In this document: positions 1 to 7,008 of the stretch, in pieces | Position numbering within the stretch: the first letter of the stretch is position 1 | How the letters are laid out: every line of letters starts with the position of its first letter | Source of the DNA: an uncultured Bacteroidales bacterium | GTDB lineage: Bacteria > Bacteroidota > Bacteroidia > Bacteroidales > UBA932 | Reading direction: 5' to 3' | Assembly (NCBI GenBank): GCA_946549475.1 | Contig: CAMNQO010000068.1 | Coordinates: forward strand, 1-8,598 | Length of the DNA: 8,598 nucleotides | Made by a program: the position numbers and the translations under genes | Notes under the pieces: model-generated | What the model saw: only the letters and a program-made list of their open reading frames with translations | The model's database searches: none | What the model was told of the DNA's origin: nothing

Positions 1-820
1 GGTCGCGGTCGTGGGGACGCGGAATGCGACACCGTACGGTCTGCGACAGTGTGAATGGCTGGTACAGGCCCTGTCCGGCGTGAAGGAGAAGCCCGGTGTC
101 GTCAGCGGACTGGCCTTCGGCGTGGACATTTGCGCCCACCGGGCGGCACTCTGCGCCGGGCTACCTACCTGGGCCGTGATGGCAACGGGAGTCGATGCCC
201 TCTATCCCTGGCAGCATCGCGATGATGCCCTCCGGATGGAGATTCAGCCCGGTTGCGCCCTGGTGAGTGATTACCCGCTCGGGACGGGAGCGCTTGCCAT
301 CCATTTTATCCGCCGCAACCGGATTATCGCCGGACTGTCCCGGGCGACGCTTCTGGTCGAATCCAAGGATAAGGGCGGAGGGATGATTACGGCCCGGCTG
401 GCTTTCGATTACGGCCGGGAGGTATATGCCGTGCCGGGGAGGATGGAGGACGCGTGTTCGCAGGGGTGCAACCGCCTGATTGCCGAAAAGGTGGCCGAGG
501 CCGTCTGTACCCCCGGGCAGTGGATTGATTCTTTGGGCTTTTCTTGCTCCGGTCGCTCCGCAGTCCGTCCGGATGCTTGTTCCGGGGCCTCCGACGGGCG
601 GTCTGCCGGGGAGCGCTATGCGGGGCGTCTGCCGCCGGCGGATATTTCCCTCATCGTGAAGATGCTCGCATTGATCCGCAGCGATAGCGGCATTTCTTTC
701 GGACAGTTGGCCGCAAGGCTGGGCTGCCCTGAAGTCAAGGTCTCGACGCTGGCCGCCATGCTGGAGGCGGACGGCCTGATTCTGGCCGATTTGCTGGGAA
801 GATGCCGCATCCATGCTTGA
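1..820 (+). CDS. dprA: DNA-processing protein DprA (5' partial)
   Basis: Partial gene: the frame is open to the window edge, with the first whole codon at base 2, and the visible 'VAVVGTRNATPYG' start is the first strand of the DprA Rossmann fold. The GTG at 11 is an internal Val codon, not a start. Counting that Val as residue 1, later DprA blocks follow in order: SGLAFGVDICAHRAAL (32-47), ATGVDALYP (58-66), SDYPLG (86-91), FIRRNRIIAGLS (99-110), and MITARLAFDYGREVYAVPG (125-143). After a poorly conserved linker (about 170-208) comes a C-terminal winged-helix segment (about 209-265), usual in longer DprA proteins. The family binds single-stranded DNA in the cytoplasm and loads RecA during transformation. 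The N-terminal SAM-like domain is presumably upstream of the window. The stop is TGA at 818-820. The 63-base gap to the porin and the unrelated function suggest dprA is not part of the downstream glycan operon. Confidence 0.95.
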   Translation, partial: VAVVGTRNATPYGLRQCEWLVQALSGVKEKPGVVSGLAFGVDICAHRAALCAGLPTWAVMATGVDALYPWQHRDDALRMEIQPGCALVSDYPLGTGALAIHFIRRNRIIAGLSRATLLVESKDKGGGMITARLAFDYGREVYAVPGRMEDACSQGCNRLIAEKVAEAVCTPGQWIDSLGFSCSGRSAVRPDACSGASDGRSAGERYAGRLPPADISLIVKMLALIRSDSGISFGQLAARLGCPEVKVSTLAAMLEADGLILADLLGRCRIHA

Positions 821-846
821 AATATCGAGAAAAATGCGTAAATTGC
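816..846 (+). promoter_or_regulatory. weak candidate Bacteroidota promoter for the porin operon
   Basis: CTTG at 816-819, then 19 bases, then TAAATTGC at 839-846. The Bacteroidota sigma-ABfr consensus is TTTG, 19-21 bases, TAnnTTTG, so this matches 3 of 4 and 6 of 8 positions with correct spacing. The upstream element overlaps the dprA stop codon. Initiation a few bases downstream would begin the transcript inside the inverted repeat at 845-876, which would then act as an operator or a very short leader structure. The match is imperfect and the call is tentative. Confidence 0.3.
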
Positions 847-876
847 AAATCTTTTGGGACAGTCCAAAGGATTTGC
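845..876 (+). repeat. 13-bp inverted repeat (hairpin) before the porin start
   Basis: The left arm GCAAATCTTTTGG (845-857) pairs with the right arm CCAAAGGATTTGC (864-876). All 13 positions pair if one U-G wobble (852/869) is allowed. The loop is six bases, GACAGT (858-863). The right arm contains AAAGGA (866-871), the only Shine-Dalgarno-like run before the porin ATG at 884, so folding would bury it. No T-run follows the right arm (next bases GTATTGC), which argues against a plain intrinsic terminator. It could be an operator palindrome or a 5'-leader hairpin. Confidence 0.7.
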
Positions 877-883
877 GTATTGC

Positions 884-3412
884 ATGAAAAGACAAGCGAT
901 ATCCCTGGCGGTAGCCATCATCCTGATTCTGTGCGTCTTCGCCCAGATGCTACCCCTCCGCTCGCAGGGGGCGGGAGTGCGCGTGGTGCCCAGGCGCGGA
1001 CCCGATACCGCCTTTGTCCGCTGGCTCGACTCTTTGCTCCGGTCCGACAGTCTTTTCATCAGCGACTCGCTCCGGAAAGAGCCGGAGTGGGTCTTTTACC
1101 CCATCGATACGATGCGCATTCCGGACAGTCTGGAGTACCGCGACAGTTTCCGATACCGGTATTTCATCGCCCTCCGGGATTCCGCCACCTTGCGGGCGAC
1201 CCGGGACTCTCTGCTGGTCCGTTCGGACACGCTGACCGTCAGCCGGCTTGACTCGATCTGGAAAACGGATTCTCTCGCCGGTGCCCGGTGGCGTTTCGAC
1301 AAATGGTATTGGGGCCTGAGTAAAAAAGAACGCAAGGCGTACGACCGCGACCGGAAACTGGCCGCCCGCAATGCCGCCCGCCTGGCATATCTGGAGGCGA
1401 AGGAAGCCCGTGAGGATTCGCTCCGCACCATCCGTGATTCCATCCGGGAAAATACGCCCCGAATCCTCGAGACCTGGGTCCTGCCCGACAGTCTCCATTA
1501 CAAGCGCCTGATCATGTGGAATCTGGACCGCAAATTCGACGACCTGAAGATGGTCCGGCAAGATACGAGTTTCAATTACCACTATCCCGACTATTCTTTC
1601 TACCGCGACGATGTCAATGCGACCTGGCTCGGTGTGGCCGGCTCGCCCGTACAGCCGTTCAATTTCCTCAAAAAGCAGGAGCAGGACAATGCGTTTTTCT
1701 ATTCCCCCTACCTGCCCTGGACCCTGACCCCGGAGACGATGGCGCAGTACAACACCAAGACGCCTTATACCGAATTGTGGTATTCGGGCACCCTGTTCAA
1801 CGGCCAGGAGAAGGAGGAGTTGAATGTGGGCGCGCTGGTGAGCCAGAATTTCACCCCTGCACTCAATCTCACGCTCGGTATCTACCGCTATGGCGCCAAA
1901 GGCTATCTCCAGAACGAGGAGACGCTCAACCGTACCGTCCATGCGGGCCTGAACTACCTCGGCAAAAAATATTCGATGCACACCGGTTTCATTTACAACC
2001 ATATAGAACGATCCGAAAACGGCGGTGCCATCGACCAGGATCCCGCGACGGGCATCAACTGGATAAGGGATACGACGGTGGATTCGCGTGAAATCGCCGT
2101 CAATCTTTCCAATACCAGCAGTGCCATCAAGCGTTATACGGCTTTTCTCGATCAGAATTATCGGATGCAGTTGTCGTTCCTCCGCAAAAAGGACACTTCC
2201 TCCCGCGCCAAAGCCGATACCCTCGACCGGGATATGACCAGTGCCGTCATCGGCCACTCCTCGGAGTTCAGCGTCCACCGCCGCGTGTACAAAGACCAGT
2301 TGACGACGACCGCCGCCAAGGCCTTTTATGCCAACAATTACCTCTATCCTTACCAGTCTGCCGACTCGATCCGTACGGTGAAATTGGAGAACAAGGTCTA
2401 TCTGCGTCTGCAACCTTGGAAGAGCGACGCCATCGTTTCCAAGCTGGATGTGGGCGTGGCCAACCGTTTCCTCTACTATTCCATGCCCGCGCAAGATATG
2501 TATCTTGTCAAGTCCAAAGACCTGTCCCGCAACACTTTCTATGTCTATGCAGGCGTCAAGGGGCAGTATAAGAAATACTTTGACTGGAATGCGCAGGGAC
2601 AATACAATTTCGCCGGTGCCGAGGCGGGCGGCTTCTATGTGGGAGGCAATATCCTTTTCAATTTCTATCCTTTCCGCCGGCACAGGGATAGTCCGCTGTC
2701 TTTTGTCTTCCACGCCGAAACGGACCTCAAGACACCGGATTTGCTGTTGCAGCATTATTTTACCAATCACTTCAAATGGGATAACGATTTCGGGAAAATC
2801 TCCCGGACGACTTTCAGCGGGGGGCTTGAGATTCCCCATTGGGACACCGACATCAAGTTCGGTTACACCCTGCTGGGCAATTATGTCTATTTCGATACGG
2901 ATGCGCTCCCCAGGCAGGCGGACAAGCCTTTCAGCGTCTTCACCCTGGAGGCACGCAAGGACTTTACCTTGTGGAAATTCCATTTTGAAAACCGCCTCCT
3001 GGCCCAGTATTCCACCAACGAGTCTGTCCTTCCGCTGCCTTACCTGAGCGCCAATCTGCGCTGGTATTTCCAGTTCACGGTGGTCAAGAAAGTCATGGAA
3101 ATGCAGTTCGGAGTCAATGCCTGGTACACGACACAATGGTATATGCCGGCCTATAACCCCTCGACAGGGGCATTCCACAATCAATTTGAGTGCAAATATG
3201 GCGATACGCCCATTCTGGACGCTTTTCTCAATGTCCAGTGGAAGCGTTGCTGCATCTATATCAAAGTCGAGAATGTCAATATGGGATGGCCGATGCGCTC
3301 GACGGACTATTTCTCCGCCCCGCACTACATCCGTCCCCAGCGCAGCGTGAAAGTGGGTATCTTCTGGCCGTTCTACATGAGTCATATTTCCAATCCCAGT
3401 GTAAAAAGATGA
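884..3412 (+). CDS. Putative porin, outer-membrane beta-barrel (Bacteroidota family)
   Basis: 842 residues. The ATG at 884 is chosen because it gives a clean signal peptide: MKRQ, a hydrophobic run at about 5-20 (ISLAVAIILILCVFA), and likely cleavage near Ala20. Cys17 lacks a convincing lipobox, so a lipoprotein is unlikely. Residues 45-205 are charged and rich in Asp-Ser pairs. The barrel part follows from about residue 230, with NATWLGVAGSP (245-255) and YNTKTPYTELWYSG (289-302), blocks I associate with the Bacteroidota putative-porin family (Pfam Porin_10, from memory). Many alternating aromatic strands follow, and the protein closes with an aromatic strand near the C-terminus (VKVGIFWPFYM). 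It should sit in the outer membrane; the substrate is unknown. The stop TGA overlaps the next start (ATGA, 3409-3412), so it is translationally coupled to the glycan genes. The family call is good; pore function is inferred. Confidence 0.8.
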   Translation: MKRQAISLAVAIILILCVFAQMLPLRSQGAGVRVVPRRGPDTAFVRWLDSLLRSDSLFISDSLRKEPEWVFYPIDTMRIPDSLEYRDSFRYRYFIALRDSATLRATRDSLLVRSDTLTVSRLDSIWKTDSLAGARWRFDKWYWGLSKKERKAYDRDRKLAARNAARLAYLEAKEAREDSLRTIRDSIRENTPRILETWVLPDSLHYKRLIMWNLDRKFDDLKMVRQDTSFNYHYPDYSFYRDDVNATWLGVAGSPVQPFNFLKKQEQDNAFFYSPYLPWTLTPETMAQYNTKTPYTELWYSGTLFNGQEKEELNVGALVSQNFTPALNLTLGIYRYGAKGYLQNEETLNRTVHAGLNYLGKKYSMHTGFIYNHIERSENGGAIDQDPATGINWIRDTTVDSREIAVNLSNTSSAIKRYTAFLDQNYRMQLSFLRKKDTSSRAKADTLDRDMTSAVIGHSSEFSVHRRVYKDQLTTTAAKAFYANNYLYPYQSADSIRTVKLENKVYLRLQPWKSDAIVSKLDVGVANRFLYYSMPAQDMYLVKSKDLSRNTFYVYAGVKGQYKKYFDWNAQGQYNFAGAEAGGFYVGGNILFNFYPFRRHRDSPLSFVFHAETDLKTPDLLLQHYFTNHFKWDNDFGKISRTTFSGGLEIPHWDTDIKFGYTLLGNYVYFDTDALPRQADKPFSVFTLEARKDFTLWKFHFENRLLAQYSTNESVLPLPYLSANLRWYFQFTVVKKVMEMQFGVNAWYTTQWYMPAYNPSTGAFHNQFECKYGDTPILDAFLNVQWKRCCIYIKVENVNMGWPMRSTDYFSAPHYIRPQRSVKVGIFWPFYMSHISNPSVKR

Positions 3413-4734
3413 GTCCGTCCAATCTGTTGAATACTTTTTTCACCTTTCTCAATGCGCATGCCGATTATGCCGTCCTGCGCAATTGGGAAGGCCTGCCTGA
3501 TCGTTGTGAAAGCCGGGACATCGATATCGTCCTGCACCGGAAGGATTACCGCAAGATCCGGGCGGACCTGTTCGCCCTGGTGGAAATGGCCGGCTGGAAA
3601 GTCATTACCTATCTGAACAGCGACCGGCTGATTACCTGGGTGGTCGCCTCCCGGGAGGGGATCATGCAATGGGATTTCTTTTTCGATACTTCGGTGTTCG
3701 GCATCCGTTTGCTGTCGGCGGATGAATTGCTCCGGGATGCCCGTACCTTGGAAGGGAGCGTGCCTGTGCGCATCGTTTCCAGCCGTATCGCGTTTCTGGA
3801 CAAGTATCTTTACGACAGGGCGGTCGGGGCGGACTATCCGGAGAAATATGCGTCCGTCCGTGCTGCGGTGGAAGGGGATTCCGTCGTGTCGGAGTGCGTC
3901 CGCAAATGCTTCGGTGTCCCTTCGCCGGCTGCCTGCGACAAGACTCCGTCGCGCAAAATGCTGCTGCACGCTTTCTTCCGTTCCCCGGTGACCGGTCTGG
4001 CCCGCTTCATTCGTTTTGAATATTGGCGCCTGCGTAATTATCTTCGTTCCGATACGGGCTTTACCGTGGGCTTCACGGGGCCCGACGGTTCCGGCAAGAC
4101 GACCGTCATCGACCTCGTCCTGGAATCCTTGTCCAAGGTGTTCGGCAAGGCGCATACGCTCAACCATTTCCGGCCTACGCTCTTTGGAAACATCAGCGAT
4201 GTGGCCCATTCGGCCGGCCTGAAAAAAGAGGTGGATGACAATTACGGCGACCCGCACCGGGGCGGCAAGACGGGCAAATTGAGTTCTTTCCTGCGCCTGT
4301 GTTATTATACGACCGATTATCTGCTGGGCTGGTGGGTCGCGGTCAAAAGCAAGACGCGCATTACCTGGCTGGTCTTTTTCGATCGCTACTATACCGACAT
4401 CATCTGCGACAGCCGCCGTACGCGCATCTGGCTGCCCCTCGGCTTCCTCTATGCCTGGGGCCGGCTATTCGTGCCTGCGCTGGACTACAATATCCTGCTG
4501 ACCGCCTCGGCGGATGCCATCCTGCAACGCAAAAAAGAACTCACCCGCGAGGATATCGATGCCATCAACTCCCGTCTGGATTATCTGATGGACAAAAACG
4601 GGGTGGAAGAAGTGACGGCGAAAGGGCAGTATGTGAAAGTTTTGAACGAGGCTTCTCCGAGAGAGGCGGCGGACGCCATCCTGGGCGTCATCTATGCCGC
4701 GCAGCATGAGAAGAACCGCAAGCGCATCCTATAA
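3409..4734 (+). CDS. Nucleotidyltransferase-like / thymidylate-kinase-like fusion protein
   Basis: 441 residues, starting at the ATG of the ATGA overlap with the porin stop; longer upstream reading in this frame is porin sequence out of frame. The N-terminal part (about 1-165) resembles a nucleotidyltransferase fold: RDIDIVL carries Asp37 and Asp39 in a D-x-D arrangement, and WDFFFD (88-93) offers a third acidic strand. The C-terminal part (about 217-432) is a P-loop kinase of the thymidylate-kinase type: Walker A GPDGSGKT (224-231), FDRYYTD (324-330), DSRRTR (334-339), a hydrophobic strand DYNILLTAS (359-367), and KKELTREDIDAINSRLDYL (375-393). This pattern is typical of the thymidylate-kinase-like proteins found in polysaccharide clusters rather than of housekeeping Tmk, which is about 210 residues with no N-terminal partner. 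The substrate is unknown. Its position between a porin and a second kinase-type gene suggests sugar, glycan or carrier phosphorylation. The domain calls are sound; the role is inference. Confidence 0.8.
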   Translation: MSPSNLLNTFFTFLNAHADYAVLRNWEGLPDRCESRDIDIVLHRKDYRKIRADLFALVEMAGWKVITYLNSDRLITWVVASREGIMQWDFFFDTSVFGIRLLSADELLRDARTLEGSVPVRIVSSRIAFLDKYLYDRAVGADYPEKYASVRAAVEGDSVVSECVRKCFGVPSPAACDKTPSRKMLLHAFFRSPVTGLARFIRFEYWRLRNYLRSDTGFTVGFTGPDGSGKTTVIDLVLESLSKVFGKAHTLNHFRPTLFGNISDVAHSAGLKKEVDDNYGDPHRGGKTGKLSSFLRLCYYTTDYLLGWWVAVKSKTRITWLVFFDRYYTDIICDSRRTRIWLPLGFLYAWGRLFVPALDYNILLTASADAILQRKKELTREDIDAINSRLDYLMDKNGVEEVTAKGQYVKVLNEASPREAADAILGVIYAAQHEKNRKRIL

Positions 4735-5774
4735 TGATGGACGGGTATTTCAGTATCGCCAACTCTGACGCCAAGCGTTGGATTTTCCCCGTCCGCAATC
4801 TGCGTACGGCCTTGTGCCTGTATCAGCCGGGCGGTATCAAAGGCAAACTCGTCAAGGCTTTGCTTCCGCTGGTGTGGCGCTCGTCCCTGGCAGGCCGGCT
4901 GTTGCATCTGGAACGCTGCGGGCGGCCTTATCCGCAGTGGGACGAAGACATCCGTGAGGCTTTCGCACTGGATGGCTCGTTTGAATGTGCCGTTTTCGAG
5001 GGGACGCCCAGCGTCCACAAGAAGGCCACCTTGCAGATTTTCAAAGGCAAAAAGATACTGGGTTATGTCAAGGTTTCCGACAATCCCGATGTCTGTCGTC
5101 TGTTCCTTCGCGAGCGGCGCATCCTGGACACCCTGCATGCTTCCGGCATAGAAGAAGTTCCCCGCATTACCGCCTTGAAAGACCAGCCCGGCAAAGGCTG
5201 GCTGCTGGCCCAGACGACCACGAAAACAGGCCGTAGCGGCACGCCGCACGAATGGGGCCCATTGATGGAGCAGTTCATTGCACGCCTGGAGGATGCGACC
5301 GGCGTCGAAGCGCTTTTCGAGCAGACGGAGTTGTTTGCGGACATGCAGGCCGCCGTGGATGACGGGAGGGTGGTCATGGATTTGGTTCCGGAGCGTTACA
5401 AGGCTTGCTTCGCAAGCGCTTGCAGGCGTTTTGAGGGCCGCACGCTCGCTTGTTGTCTGACGCACAATGATTTTACGCCCTGGAATATGTATGTCCAGGA
5501 CGGCCGTCTGGAAGTTTTTGATTGGGAGTATGCTTCTTTTTGCAATCCCCGGGGGATGGACCGTTGCCATTTTCTCGTCCAGAGCGCCTTTTTTGAAAAA
5601 AAATGGACGCCGGACCGCGTGTGGGATGAAATCATCGCCGTGGATGCCGAAAAGGATTGCTTCCGTTTATATCTGCTCTCCATCATGGTCCGTTACTTGC
5701 GCCGCGATCCGGACAGTGCGGATTCGGAGGAGATGGCCCGTTGGGGACAGTTGCTTGAAATGTTGGAAAAATGA
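4734..5774 (+). CDS. Aminoglycoside/choline-kinase-type phosphotransferase (APH family)
   Basis: 346 residues. The start ATG at 4734 shares one base with the preceding TAA (TAATG); a second ATG follows at once at 4737 and could serve instead. The C-lobe has the kinase catalytic motif HNDFTPWN (His244, Asp246, Asn251) and the metal-binding Asp263 in VFDWEYA. The N-lobe offers a candidate ATP-binding Lys113 (GYVKV) and partner Glu127 (LRERRIL). About 80 residues precede the kinase core (IFPVRNLRTALCLYQPGG and a basic stretch), which ordinary drug-modifying APH enzymes do not have. There is no signal peptide, so it should be cytoplasmic. Antibiotic resistance is unlikely in this setting. Coupling to the thymidylate-kinase-like gene before it and the glycosyltransferase after it (ATGA overlap, 5771-5774) suggests it phosphorylates a small sugar or a glycan component. 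All catalytic residues look intact, so it is probably active. Substrate unknown. Confidence 0.8.
   Translation: MMDGYFSIANSDAKRWIFPVRNLRTALCLYQPGGIKGKLVKALLPLVWRSSLAGRLLHLERCGRPYPQWDEDIREAFALDGSFECAVFEGTPSVHKKATLQIFKGKKILGYVKVSDNPDVCRLFLRERRILDTLHASGIEEVPRITALKDQPGKGWLLAQTTTKTGRSGTPHEWGPLMEQFIARLEDATGVEALFEQTELFADMQAAVDDGRVVMDLVPERYKACFASACRRFEGRTLACCLTHNDFTPWNMYVQDGRLEVFDWEYASFCNPRGMDRCHFLVQSAFFEKKWTPDRVWDEIIAVDAEKDCFRLYLLSIMVRYLRRDPDSADSEEMARWGQLLEMLEK
5403..5423 (+). repeat. short nested palindrome inside the phosphotransferase gene
   Basis: GCTTGC (5403-5408), TTC, GCAAGC (5412-5417), GCTTGC (5418-5423). The last two units form a perfect 12-base palindrome, and the first two form a hairpin with a three-base loop. 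It lies in codons for ACFASAC and keeps the frame. It may be only a by-product of repeated Ala/Cys/Ser codons. Confidence 0.6.
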
Positions 5775-6997
5775 AAAAGAGTGTTGCGGTTATCGGTACG
5801 CGCGGGGTTCCGGCCCGCTATGGAGGATTTGAGTCTTTGGTGGAAAATCTGCTGGATCATGCGTCCGACGGGGTGGAATACACGGTTTTCTGTTCTTCCA
5901 AAGATATAAAGACCAGCGCGGCCAAGACTCCGGCCGGGGCGGACGCCGCCGTTCTGCCTGCGACCTACAAGGGTGCCCGCCTGAAATATGTCGGCCTGCA
6001 CGCCAACGGAGCGCAGAGCATGTTCTACGACCTGATTTCCATGCTCCGCTGCCTGCGGGGTTATGACACCCTGCTGGTCCTGGGGGTCTCCGGCTGCCTG
6101 TTCCTGCCGCTTGTCTGTCTTCTGCTCTCCCGCAGGACGCGCCTGGTCATCAATATCGACGGTCTGGAGCACAAGCGGGACAAATGGAACACGCTGGCGC
6201 GTCGGATCCTGCTGACCAGCGAGAAGATGGCGGTCCGTTATGCCGATACAGTCATTTCGGACAACAAGGCGATTACGGATTATGTCGAGCGGACCTACGG
6301 CCCTCGCGGCGATGAGGCGCTGGTAACCATCGCGTATGGCGGCGACCATGTCTTCCGGGATGTTCCGCAGAATCGGCAAAGGGAAATTTTGGCCGGCTAC
6401 GGCCTCCGGCCCGGGGAATATGCCATTTCCGTCTGCCGCATCGAGCCGGAAAACAACTGTCACATCACGCTGGAGGCTTTCTCCCGTGCGGCGGAAGAAA
6501 GCGCATCGGAGGCCCGGGACGGGGCCGCCCCGTCCTCCATCCCTTTGCTGCTGATCGGCAACTGGAATCACAGCGAATGGGCCCGTCAGCTGCGGGAGCG
6601 TTTCAACGGCCGGAAAGGCGTCATCCTGGCCGATGCCGTCTATAATCTGGATGTCCTTTACACCCTGCGCAGCCATGCGGCTCTCTATGTCCACGGACAC
6701 AGCGCCGGCGGTACCAATCCTTCGCTGGTGGAAGCGATGTTTTTCGGCCGTCCGGTGTTCGCCTTCGATGTGGCGTACAACCGCGAATCTACCTTCGGCG
6801 CGGCGGTCTATTTCCGCGATGCCGAAGAGTTGCTCCGGGCAATCCGTCAGTTCCGTGCATCACAGGAACATTCCGGGACGCCAGCACCGGCCGGTGAACC
6901 ACAGGCGGGCTTCAGCGGCGGCGCTGCATTGGAGCGTCTTGCCCGGGAACATTATCGCTGGGCCGATATTGCCGCCCGGTATGAAAAGATATATTGA
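5771..6997 (+). CDS. DUF1972-type glycosyltransferase, possible rhamnosyltransferase
   Basis: 408 residues, starting at the ATG of the ATGA overlap with the preceding stop. The N-terminus VAVIGTRGVPARYGGFESLVENL (5-27) is the hallmark of the DUF1972 family, followed by INIDGLEHKRDKWN (127-140), a second Rossmann domain with CRIEPENNCHITLEAF (222-237), LLIGNWNHSEW (260-270), and the donor-site block HSAGGTNPSLVEAMFFGRPV (310-329), giving a GT-B fold of the GT4 type. Characterised DUF1972 relatives include the streptococcal rhamnosyltransferases GacB/RgpA and Cps2T, so transfer of L-rhamnose to a lipid-linked acceptor is a reasonable guess, strengthened by rmlA downstream. Hydrophobic residues 102-119 could bind the membrane, but there is no signal peptide. 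Two low-complexity Ala/Gly/Pro/Ser-rich stretches (about 239-257 and 363-385) look like surface loops. The stop TGA (6995-6997) shares its A with a possible ATG of the next gene. Confidence 0.88.
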   Translation: MKKSVAVIGTRGVPARYGGFESLVENLLDHASDGVEYTVFCSSKDIKTSAAKTPAGADAAVLPATYKGARLKYVGLHANGAQSMFYDLISMLRCLRGYDTLLVLGVSGCLFLPLVCLLLSRRTRLVINIDGLEHKRDKWNTLARRILLTSEKMAVRYADTVISDNKAITDYVERTYGPRGDEALVTIAYGGDHVFRDVPQNRQREILAGYGLRPGEYAISVCRIEPENNCHITLEAFSRAAEESASEARDGAAPSSIPLLLIGNWNHSEWARQLRERFNGRKGVILADAVYNLDVLYTLRSHAALYVHGHSAGGTNPSLVEAMFFGRPVFAFDVAYNRESTFGAAVYFRDAEELLRAIRQFRASQEHSGTPAPAGEPQAGFSGGAALERLAREHYRWADIAARYEKIY

Positions 6998-6998
6998 T

Positions 6999-7008
6999 GG
7001 AAGAGAGA
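6999..7008 (+). promoter_or_regulatory. purine-rich ribosome-binding site that favours the start at 7009
   Basis: GGAAGAGAGA lies directly before the ATG at 7009. It is the best Shine-Dalgarno-like run near any start in the window. It supports 7009 over the ATG at 6997, which overlaps the previous stop (TGATG). Spacing is short and Shine-Dalgarno use is weak in Bacteroidota, so the support is moderate. Confidence 0.4.

Noticed and set aside
845..876. Intrinsic terminator for dprA
   Set aside because: The hairpin has a mostly AT stem and is followed by GTATTGC instead of a T-run. I kept it as an inverted repeat of unknown role.
854..883. TTG at 854 as an earlier start for the porin
   Set aside because: It would place ten polar residues before the signal peptide and start inside the inverted repeat. 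The ATG at 884 gives a normal signal peptide.
950..3385. Very long open frame (811 codons) on the - strand opposite the porin
   Set aside because: It mirrors the porin codon for codon, shows no recognisable domain and is rich in Ile/Arg/Gly runs expected from reading GC-rich codons backwards. The + strand porin has a signal peptide and family motifs.
3190..3408. Upstream extension of the nucleotidyltransferase/kinase fusion into the porin
   Set aside because: The 73 extra residues are porin sequence read out of frame. The ATG at 3409 overlaps the porin stop and begins the recognisable domain.
3409..4734. Housekeeping thymidylate kinase (tmk)
   Set aside because: The protein is twice the normal length, has a nucleotidyltransferase-like N-terminal domain, and carries the FDRYY...DSRRTR pattern of polysaccharide-cluster proteins.
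4734..5774. Aminoglycoside resistance gene
   Set aside because: Only the kinase-fold motifs are shared. The extra N-terminal region and its place in a glycan operon make a drug substrate unlikely.
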